Part shown: one piece after another, positions 1 to 7,000 of the stretch
Position numbering within the stretch: the first letter of the stretch is position 1
Layout of the letters: each line of letters begins with the position of its first letter
NCBI GenBank assembly: GCA_002392265.1
Contig: DGGP01000037.1
Location: 1 to 8,477 of the forward strand
Direction of reading: 5' to 3'
Length of the DNA stretch: 8,477 nt
DNA from: Firmicutes bacterium UBA3871
GTDB taxonomy: Bacteria > Bacillota > Clostridia > Peptostreptococcales > Anaerovoracaceae
Notes under the pieces: generated by a model
Seen by the model: only the letters and a program-made list of their open reading frames with translations
Told to the model about the DNA's origin: nothing
Databases searched by the model: none
Made by a program: the position numbers and the translations under genes

Positions 1-2018
1 TCGAGATCGAGGTCTTCGTCCACGGAGCGCTTTGTGTGTGCTATTCGGGCCAGTGTAATATGAGCAGACTTGCGGGAGGCCGCAGTGGAAATCGGGGGCT
101 CTGCGCGCAGCCGTGTAGGCTCGCCTACACGGGAAGCGGCGGCGTGAGCCGCCACTTCCTGTCCCCAAAGGACAGCTGCGCGCTCGACCTGCTTGGAGAG
201 CTTATCGAGGCAGGCGTAAAAAGCTTTAAGATTGAGGGGCGCATGAAGTCGCCCGAATACGTGGCGATTGTAACCGGCATATACAGAAAGTATATAGATA
301 TGTACATTTCCAAAGGCTTTGTAAAGGTAGAGGATGCTGACCGCAGGGCGCTCCTTCAGGCATTTAACCGCGGAGGCTTTACGGACGGGTATCTCACCGG
401 CAAGGTAGGTAGTGACATGATGGCAATGGATGTGCCAAAGCATCAGGGCATATATATAGGAAAGGTAATCGGGACTGTAAAACGAGGCAGGCAAAGCAGC
501 TTTGTTCGGATAGAGCTTGCAAAGGGCGCGCATCTGGGGCTTGGCGACGGCGTGGAAATCCATACAAAGGAGTTTTGCGGGAATGTAGTAACCTATATCG
601 AGGGTCAGGAATCGCATAGTTTAAAAGATGTACGACTTGCGAAGGATGCGAAAGGCATAAATAACGGGGATAGTGCGCAGGGTGTCAAGATTGAAAAAGG
701 TGAACTAACTACTAAAGGCGCTAATGGTGTAATTAATGCCAAGGAAGGCTACGCAGGGCCTTGCACCCTGATAATCGGCGATATCGAGGGCGAGATCAAG
801 GGTGGCGAAGAGATTTGGAAGATTACTGACAAGGCACTTAATGAGTCAATGGAATCGCTTTACAAGCTCGGCAGGGACGGTAGCGACGAGGGACAGAGAC
901 GCCTTCCGATAGAGCTCGAAGCACATCTTCATGTGGGAAAGCCTGCAGAGTTTATAGCAGGAGCAGCACTTGATCTGCCTTTCAAGGGAGATGAAACGCA
1001 GCCTCCGAGCGATGTTACCTATGTGGGCAGCATAGAAACCTTTACCGATATAGTTCCCGAGAAACCGCTCAGGCGCGCAATGGACCACGGCAGAATCATT
1101 GAGCAGCTTTCAAAATGCGGGGATTTCCCTTTTGAGGTTGCAGATTTTGTTTTGGACGCGGACGAGGAACTGGCGATACCGGTTTCGGCATTAAACCGCA
1201 TGCGCCGCTCTACCATGGAAAAGCTTGCAGAGACAATAAAAGCGGCCTACAGGCGCGATGTTGAATCCGTAAGGAATGAACCTAATATAAACTGTTATAG
1301 CAAGGATGGTACAGAATTCGACCGTAGAGAGTTCATCCACGCATACAGAGTATCTGCAAATGGCAAATACGACGCTTCGAGCAGCCTTATTATAGGCAGA
1401 GGTTTATTTAATGCAGGAAGTGGGGATGCAGTTTACAGCACGGGGGAAAAAGAGGACAAAGATAACTCGGAGAAAGTCAGTGAAAGACTATTGTTGATCC
1501 CTGCAGAGGAGTTTAAATCGGAAACGATTAAGCGTTTGTTACCATCGGGTGAATCTGCCACACAGGGCGCATCTGCAGGACAGGACGCGCAGGCCGGCAG
1601 TGGCACCGCCGTCTACCTATCGCGTGTTTCCAAGGGACGTCTTAACGAATGGATCGACTCGCACATCGAGGAGCTGCGGGAGGCTGCGGAGCTTACAAAG
1701 CAGCCGATTTTCGCAGGCAACCTCGGGCAGCTTGAGCGGCTTAACGCTGCGGGGGTTCCTGTGGTCGCCGATTACGGACTGAATGCGACAAATCATGCTG
1801 CACTAAAGGTGCTCCGTGAACTTGGATGCGTGTCAGTTGTGGAGGCATTGGAGTTTCGAGAGGATGTCAGCGGAGCGGTTCCTCTTATGATAACAGAGCA
1901 GCCGCTTAGTGAAGCAGGAGGGAGCCTTCAGAGCAAACGACGTAAAGAACGTGGCGAAGCACCGATGCGCGTGATACGCTCGCCGCTGGGAGATAAGACA
2001 TATATTATAGCTCATTAG
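1..2018 (+). CDS. U32 family protein with DUF3656-like region, RlhA/YdcP type (5' partial)
   Basis: The reading frame is open from base 3, so the start lies upstream; 671 codons are visible, ending in TAG followed at once by TAA. Residue numbers count from base 3. The opening EIEVFVHGALC and GQCNMS match the U32 signature. Cys11, Cys18, Cys34 and Cys38 sit in the order expected for a [4Fe-4S] cluster, as in TrhP, RlhA and UbiU. RGGFTDGYL near residue 122 is another U32 hallmark. A small beta-barrel-like part follows (about 145-190), then a DUF3656-like region (about 275-420, with EEIWKITDKAL and PVSALNRMRR), a poorly conserved linker (about 421-533), and a last conserved block (NLGQLERL, PVVADYGLN, about 569-609). 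In E. coli, RlhA makes 5-hydroxycytidine in 23S rRNA; older annotations call such proteins collagenase-like peptidases. The likely role is RNA hydroxylation; the exact substrate is inferred. The final 50 residues look degenerate compared with the family as I remember it. Confidence 0.88.
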   Translation, partial: EIEVFVHGALCVCYSGQCNMSRLAGGRSGNRGLCAQPCRLAYTGSGGVSRHFLSPKDSCALDLLGELIEAGVKSFKIEGRMKSPEYVAIVTGIYRKYIDMYISKGFVKVEDADRRALLQAFNRGGFTDGYLTGKVGSDMMAMDVPKHQGIYIGKVIGTVKRGRQSSFVRIELAKGAHLGLGDGVEIHTKEFCGNVVTYIEGQESHSLKDVRLAKDAKGINNGDSAQGVKIEKGELTTKGANGVINAKEGYAGPCTLIIGDIEGEIKGGEEIWKITDKALNESMESLYKLGRDGSDEGQRRLPIELEAHLHVGKPAEFIAGAALDLPFKGDETQPPSDVTYVGSIETFTDIVPEKPLRRAMDHGRIIEQLSKCGDFPFEVADFVLDADEELAIPVSALNRMRRSTMEKLAETIKAAYRRDVESVRNEPNINCYSKDGTEFDRREFIHAYRVSANGKYDASSSLIIGRGLFNAGSGDAVYSTGEKEDKDNSEKVSERLLLIPAEEFKSETIKRLLPSGESATQGASAGQDAQAGSGTAVYLSRVSKGRLNEWIDSHIEELREAAELTKQPIFAGNLGQLERLNAAGVPVVADYGLNATNHAALKVLRELGCVSVVEALEFREDVSGAVPLMITEQPLSEAGGSLQSKRRKERGEAPMRVIRSPLGDKTYIIAH

Positions 2019-2034
2019 TAACAAAAATCAAAAC

Positions 2035-2060
2035 ACCGCATACCCGACAGGGTATGCGGT
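2035..2060. terminator. Bidirectional intrinsic terminator between convergent genes
   Basis: ACCGCATACCC (2035-2045) pairs perfectly with GGGTATGCGGT (2050-2060) around a GACA loop, giving an 11-bp stem. On the + strand it is followed by AATTTTG, 16 bases after the U32 stop codon. On the - strand it is followed by GTTTTGATTTTTG, a better T-rich tail, 53 bases after the antiporter stop. It therefore probably ends both transcripts. A smaller A/T stem, TTAGTT (2083-2088) with AACTAA (2094-2099), lies between it and the antiporter stop and has no T run of its own. Confidence 0.9.
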
Positions 2061-2113
2061 AATTTTGTGCTCAAATAATTCGTTAGTTGTTTTAACTAAT
2101 GATGGGATAAAGA

Positions 2114-3619
2114 TTAAGCTTCCATAGCCTTGAGAGCTTCTTCCTTGTCCTTTTCTCTCTGTTCCATAATAGCTGCATATTCTTCGTCTGTCATCTTCTT
2201 CATAGTGATGCCTGTGAAGCCATAAACGATGGAAACGATAGGGTTGCAGTAGTTGAGGATTGCGAATGGACCATATCCACCTGCACCCCACTGAGGAACG
2301 CCGAGGAATGCATGCATTGTAGCACCGCAAGTGTTCCAAGGGAAGAAGTTGGATGTGATTGTACCGCAGTCTTCGAGGCATCTTGAGAGGTTCTGAGGAG
2401 CGAGCTTTCTGTCTTCGAAAGCTTCCTTGAACATTCTGCCAGGGAGAATGATTGCGAGGTACTGGTCGCAGCAGATAGCATTTACGATCAGGCAGCAGAG
2501 CTCTGTAGCGAGTACGAGTCCGCCTGTGCCCTTTGCGATCTTGAGGAGTGCTTCTGCAACAGCGCCCATGATACCGGATACATCTACAACGCCGCCGAAG
2601 CACATAGCGCAGAGGATGAGGGAGATTGTCCAGAACATTCCCTGCATACCGTCGCCTTCGAGAAGGCCTGCGAGCTCGATGATAACATCGGAAGCGTCAT
2701 CAGGTACATTACCCATGGAGATACCGTTGTTGAGGATGTTGAATACATTGTACTTAACTTCTTCGCCACCAAGAGCTTCGCCAACAGCTGCACTGTTCCA
2801 GAAGAAGAACGGAACGCCGAGAAGTACACCACCAACAAGTGTAGGCAGTGCAGGCAGCTTCATAGCTACAGCAACGATTACGAATACAGGAGGGATCAGA
2901 GTGAGAACGCTGATCTTTGATGAACCCTGAATGAATGCCAGGATTTCATTGATTGTTTCCATGTCAGCAGCTGCACCGTTTGAAGCAGTGAAGCCCATTA
3001 CGAGGAAAGCAACCCATGCGATGAGGCATGCTACGCCTGTAGTGTAAACCATGTGCTTGATGTGTGTGAAGAGGTTAGTTCCTGCGATAGCCGGAGCCAG
3101 GTTAGTTGTATCTGACATTGGGGACATCTTGTCGCCGAAGTAAGCGCCGGATACTACAGCACCTGCAGTCATAGCAGGGGAGAAGCCGAGAGCGGTACCA
3201 ACACCGATCAGAGCTACACCCATTGAACCTGCTGTGGACCATGATGAACCTGTTGCCAGGGATACGATGGAGCACAGGAGACAAGCTGTGAACAGGAAGA
3301 TTTTAGGGCTGATGATGAGGATACCATAGTACATCATTGAAGGGATAGTACCTGCTGCCATCCAAGAAGCAATCATAGCACCTACAACTGCCAGAATCAG
3401 GCAAGCCTGCATAGCTCTATTGATGTTTGCAAGGATACCCTTTTCGAGGTATGCCCATTTCCAACCATTTGCGCAAGCAACGATTGCACCTACGCAAGCT
3501 GCAAGGATGAGAGCGATGTGAGCTTCACCACCTGCATCTTTGAGGATTCCCCACATGAGGAATACGATCATGCAAAGCAGTACCAGAATGCACTGCCACA
3601 TAGGAATTTTTTTACCCAT
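2114..3619 (-). CDS. nhaC: Na+/H+ antiporter, NhaC family
   Basis: This encodes a 501-residue polytopic membrane protein that by family should exchange Na+ for H+ across the cytoplasmic membrane, for sodium and pH control. Hydrophobic segments run through most of the chain, for example residues 8-26, 34-52, 70-90, 108-122, 190-212, 236-252 and 328-345. Family-typical blocks are GSSWSTAGSMG (124-134), FGDKMSPMSDTTNLAPA (161-177) and FFPWNTCGATM (425-435). The C-terminal tail after about 475 is charged (KKMTDEEYAA onwards) and probably cytoplasmic. The frame stays open 22 codons upstream, but the start at 3619 is chosen because AAGGAGG lies 8 bases before it and the upstream residues fall in the untranslated leader. 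It is transcribed alone, convergent with the U32 gene and divergent from the SLH gene. The length is slightly above that of characterised NhaC and MleN proteins. Substrate within the family is not certain: related members exchange malate/lactate or other ions. Confidence 0.92.
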   Translation of the reverse strand: MGKKIPMWQCILVLLCMIVFLMWGILKDAGGEAHIALILAACVGAIVACANGWKWAYLEKGILANINRAMQACLILAVVGAMIASWMAAGTIPSMMYYGILIISPKIFLFTACLLCSIVSLATGSSWSTAGSMGVALIGVGTALGFSPAMTAGAVVSGAYFGDKMSPMSDTTNLAPAIAGTNLFTHIKHMVYTTGVACLIAWVAFLVMGFTASNGAAADMETINEILAFIQGSSKISVLTLIPPVFVIVAVAMKLPALPTLVGGVLLGVPFFFWNSAAVGEALGGEEVKYNVFNILNNGISMGNVPDDASDVIIELAGLLEGDGMQGMFWTISLILCAMCFGGVVDVSGIMGAVAEALLKIAKGTGGLVLATELCCLIVNAICCDQYLAIILPGRMFKEAFEDRKLAPQNLSRCLEDCGTITSNFFPWNTCGATMHAFLGVPQWGAGGYGPFAILNYCNPIVSIVYGFTGITMKKMTDEEYAAIMEQREKDKEEALKAMEA

Positions 3620-3627
3620 GTTAATTT

Positions 3628-3634
3628 CCTCCTT
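3628..3634 (-). promoter_or_regulatory. Ribosome binding site of the NhaC gene
   Basis: On the - strand AAGGAGG is followed by the 8-base spacer AAATTAAC and then ATG. This near-perfect Shine-Dalgarno sequence decides the start at 3619 over the longer open frame beginning at 3685. Confidence 0.9.
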
Positions 3635-3664
3635 ATAATAAAATAAGTAAATAAGAATAATTCC

Positions 3665-3688
3665 ATAGTGCTCTGAGCAAAACACTAT
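3665..3688 (-). promoter_or_regulatory. Inverted repeat at the NhaC transcription start
   Basis: On the - strand ATAGTG (3688-3683) and CACTAT (3670-3665) form 6-base arms around 12 bases. An overlapping shorter dyad, TGCTC-A-GAGCA, occupies 3679-3669. The predicted start from the promoter is near 3688, so the repeat is either an operator covering +1 or a stem at the extreme 5' end of the mRNA. The two dyads overlap and only partly exclude each other. No regulator can be named. Confidence 0.45.
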
Positions 3689-3694
3689 ATATTA

Positions 3695-3723
3695 ATTTTA
3701 TATGACTCGTTCTCGTTTGTCAA
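3695..3723 (-). promoter_or_regulatory. Sigma-A promoter of the NhaC gene
   Basis: On the - strand a perfect -35 box TTGACA (3723-3718) and a -10 box TAAAAT (3700-3695) are separated by 17 bases. The expected start is near 3688, giving a leader of about 69 bases before ATG. The strength of the boxes suggests high basal expression. Confidence 0.85.
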
Positions 3724-3770
3724 TTGAAACGGTGCGGTTTAACGGCTTAATACCAAATAAAAGCAAAATT

Positions 3771-3799
3771 GTACATCCGATGAATGGCTGCGGATGAAC
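3771..3799. repeat. Imperfect inverted repeat in the divergent control region
   Basis: CATCCG (3774-3779) is complementary to CGGATG (3791-3796), and with one mismatch the pairing extends by GT (3771-3772) with AC (3798-3799), so 8 of 9 arm positions pair around an 11-base loop. It lies upstream of both divergent promoters and could be a regulator site. No function can be assigned from sequence. Confidence 0.4.
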
Positions 3800-3801
3800 C
3801 T

Positions 3802-3841
3802 TGCATGCAGACAGGATGCATACAGAATGTATGCATAATGA
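3802..3841. repeat. Three 15-base-spaced TGCAT repeats with a perfect 9+9 dyad
   Basis: TGCAT begins at 3802, 3817 and 3832, an exact 15-base period. The first two units agree further (TGCATGCAGA and TGCATACAGA, 9 of 10). The second and third also form a perfect inverted repeat: ATGCATACA (3816-3824), spacer GAA, TGTATGCAT (3828-3836). The cluster lies almost midway between the two -35 boxes, about 95 bases upstream of the NhaC one (3723) and about 87 bases upstream of the SLH one (3923). This looks like a multi-site binding region for a dimeric regulator. The rest of 3724-3922 is A/T-rich and holds no gene that I can support. Confidence 0.5.
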
Positions 3842-3922
3842 ATGAAAGTTAACATATAAGGTAAAACATTCCTTTTTATTGTATAAAATTAGTGCAAAAT
3901 GAATATTTCGCGAATATTATTC

Positions 3923-3951
3923 TTGCATTTTATTTTGGGCGCGAGTAGAAT
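3923..3951 (+). promoter_or_regulatory. Predicted sigma-A promoter of the SLH surface protein gene
   Basis: TTGCAT (3923-3928) and TAGAAT (3946-3951) are separated by 17 bases, placing the start near 3958 and leaving a leader of about 53 bases. Another -10-like string, TATAAAAT at 3882-3889, has no acceptable -35 box at the right distance, so it is the weaker candidate. An 8-base palindrome TTCGCGAA (3907-3914) sits just upstream of the -35 box and may be part of the control. Confidence 0.6.
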
Positions 3952-3952
3952 G

Positions 3953-3972
3953 TCAACAGTTGATGTCCGGAC
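3953..3972 (+). promoter_or_regulatory. Two adjacent palindromes at the SLH gene transcription start
   Basis: TCAAC-A-GTTGA (3953-3963) is a perfect dyad centred on 3958, exactly the predicted start point. It is followed after one base by the perfect 8-base palindrome GTCCGGAC (3965-3972). A protein bound here would block initiation; in RNA these could instead form a short stem. No known operator family is recognised. Confidence 0.45.
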
Positions 3973-3995
3973 GGCCCGGTGTCAAAAATGCAAAT

Positions 3996-4001
3996 GGGAG
4001 G
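3996..4001 (+). promoter_or_regulatory. Ribosome binding site of the SLH surface protein gene
   Basis: GGGAGG lies 9 bases before the ATG at 4011. Together with the signal peptide that begins right at that ATG it fixes the start. Confidence 0.85.
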
Positions 4002-4010
4002 TAAATAAAG

Positions 4011-7000
4011 ATGTATAGTTTTTTACAGAAAACTAAAAAGACAGTATGCTTTTTGCTGATTGCAGCGCTGGTATGTGTTTATATGCCAATGCTCGGAATC
4101 GCAGATAAAGCTTATGCAGACGCACCAAGCGAGATAGTTATAACGCTCGGTACGGATGTAGATGCGGTTAATACCGCAATTTCCAATGCGGGACTGGGAT
4201 CTCGAATGATGTACAGCTCCTTAGGCAGCAACGGGGGAGGGGGCATATATACCTTAAAGCTCGACAGCGTGAGCGATGCCTCGATAAAGCTTGTAAATGC
4301 GCTTCCTGCACCAAGCAGTAACGACAGTGCAGACGCATATTACCTCATAATTCAGGTAAAGGGTGAAAACAAAATCGGCGAAATCATTACATCGCAGGAT
4401 GTGGAAAGACCTAGACAGATTAAAATAGAAAGAGCTCCTAATGCGGGGAACGATGAACAATGCATACTGCGAGCATCAAAAATTGCAGACAGAGGTCCCG
4501 CACTGGACGGACTCAATCCGAGGACGATTGCGATAGAGGGTAGCGAATCTTCGTACCTTCGCGTTTTCCTAAGCGAAGTGACGATGGATGTAGCAGGGCA
4601 AACTCCGACAGCTAAGATTTCGCTTTCCTACGCAAATCTTTGCTCAGACAAGTTAGATTTAGGAAATGCAGAGACGACCTTTGCCGCACATGGAACCAAT
4701 GCGTACACCGCCATAGGAGAGTTTTCCTTTGGCGAGGTAACTTTCGGAAAGTTTATTAGTGTTGAGCCTTGCAATTTTTCTGCGCGTAAAGTTCTTTCGA
4801 CAAACAATCTGTCAACACCCGGCTCTGACTACAAAGACACTTTTGAATTATTCGGTGGCAATGTATATATCAATGAGGAGCTTAAAACAGACAGGCTGCT
4901 TATAAAAAACGGCAGCGCCTATGTAGGTGGAAGCCTTGCAGGCATCAAAAACGTTTATTTCGTTGATGCAGGACTGCCGCCTAATGCTGCAAGCGTTCCG
5001 ACCGTTCATTCAAATGCGACAAGTGTTTATGATGCAGTAATTATAAATGGCCGACTTAGTAGCGTAGGGGGCAATGCAGGTACAGGCGTGAATGTAGTGG
5101 CTTCCTATGCGGGAATCGGTGGCATGGATGAAACAACGAGGGTAAAGACTCAGGGGCCTCTTTGGTTTGAACCGGGCAGGGAAATTACGCTTTCAGCACC
5201 TAACGCTGCGCAGATTACGACGATAAGCGGTTTCAAAAACAAGCTTACCAATTTAGGCAGAAACGAAAACGGCACACGTACGACCTTTGTGGGACAGTAC
5301 AACCCTATATGTGTTTCAGGAGAGCTTGCTGACGGATATATGATCGGAGGCGCTCGTATCGGAGAAGAGGATGGATATAATGCGGAGATTATCGCTGAAC
5401 AATATGACTACGACGAAGAATCAGGGGTGATTGAATTTGATCTCCTCGTAGACCCGGGCGACTTCAGAACGCTTCTGTCATCGTCGGGTTATAACTTCAG
5501 CCTGAGTACTGCCACAAGCGACCTGGTAAAGGTGGAATACCATTTTCCGCAGCAAAGCATGCTTGGAGGGAGAGCCGATTATGAGGTTCTTCACAGAGGG
5601 GAAAGGGTAAAGCAAATAGAGTTCTATGAACTCATGGGTGTGAGTCGAAATATGAATTGGTATTTGGACGCGGCATGTACGGTTCCTTTTGACACAGCAA
5701 CGCCAATTACAACCGATACGGCGATTTACGGCTCAATACCGAGCGTTCCCGTAAGCGGTGAGGTTAATATCGAGCCTGTTACAATTTGCAGCGGTTCCGA
5801 TTTTGACGATTTGAAAGGAGAGCTTTCCGGTTCGGATTATTTTGCATTTAATAGCGCAAGAAATGTATTTGCAATGCCGCAATCCCGTATGTATGCAGTA
5901 GCAAGCGGAACTGCAGCAAGCTATGACGCATCAACTCTGAGACCCGTAAGCTACAGTAGTACAACAAGAAGCGACGCTTTTACAGGAGCAGGCAATGTAT
6001 ACTTCGCGCTTTTCAGCGTAAATGCTATGCCGGGATACGAGCTTGCAACGGGATTTAGAGTTAAATACGGTGGCAGGGAGCTTACTCCGGTGAATGGCAT
6101 GTACCTTTGCCCAATCACGGTCACGGATTGCAATCTTTTAAAAGTAAAGATGCAGGATGGCGCAAGCCCTCTCTGGTACTGCCCGGAGTGCAATTCGACA
6201 TATACGGATGCGGCAGGCAGCACGAGATATACAGCAGCCGTAACACCGCAATATAAAGACATTGTAAGCGATCTTACCTCTTCGGGGGCAGGAATCCAAA
6301 CTCTCACTCTCGCAGAAGATACAGCATATCTTTTAAATGCGAGACAAAATGGGACACCGACAAGCATAGCGGGAGATCTCATAATCGACCTTGACGGCCA
6401 CGAGCTTTATGCCGACAGACTCGATATAGCAGGTAACCTTACGGTAAAAAACGGTAAATTCAATGCATTTGACATAACTGCAGGCAGCATAACTCTCGAC
6501 AATGCGGTAACGCAATATGAGGATGCCTTTGATGATGAGAACTGTGCGATTGCCGGAGATATAGAATTAAAGAACGGCAGTGTTTGGGAGGTAAAGAATC
6601 TGGGATATGAGCTTTATGTACCGGGAAACCTGATAATCGACGGAACATCAGTTGTAAAGCTGTATATGTCAGATATTGGATATACAATAGCCGAAAGCAT
6701 GGGAAGTCTAAATTATACACATACGATGCATTCGGAAACCGTAGGAAAAATCAGAAATTATATTTCAACAGGTACGAGAATTGTTGATATAGTAGATGTT
6801 TTCCCGGATTTGGCATCCCAGATGGGCAATATCCCAAGAGGACAGATGTTCCTGCTTCAGCCGAGCGAATATCCGACTGAGTTAAAGAATTGGCCGGCTT
6901 CCGGAAGATCCGGCGGCAGCCGCTCCGAAAACACTGTGGCCGGTGCGACCACAACAGATGTAACGACAAATGCCGACGGCAGCACTACTACCACAACCGT

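Noticed and set aside
2028..2603. Open frame of 191 codons on the - strand
   Set aside because: It lies in another frame of the NhaC gene and its 3' part runs through the terminator hairpin. The product is rich in Arg, Cys and His with no family features, typical of a shadow frame.
2427..2930. Open frame of 167 codons on the + strand
   Set aside because: It is antisense to the NhaC gene, has no ribosome binding site or promoter that I can see, and its Ser/Thr/Pro-rich product mirrors the codon pattern of the opposite strand.
3620..3685. Longer N-terminus for the NhaC protein starting at 3685
   Set aside because: The extra 22 residues include no family sequence, the predicted transcript starts near 3688, leaving no room for a ribosome binding site, and AAGGAGG sits correctly before the ATG at 3619.
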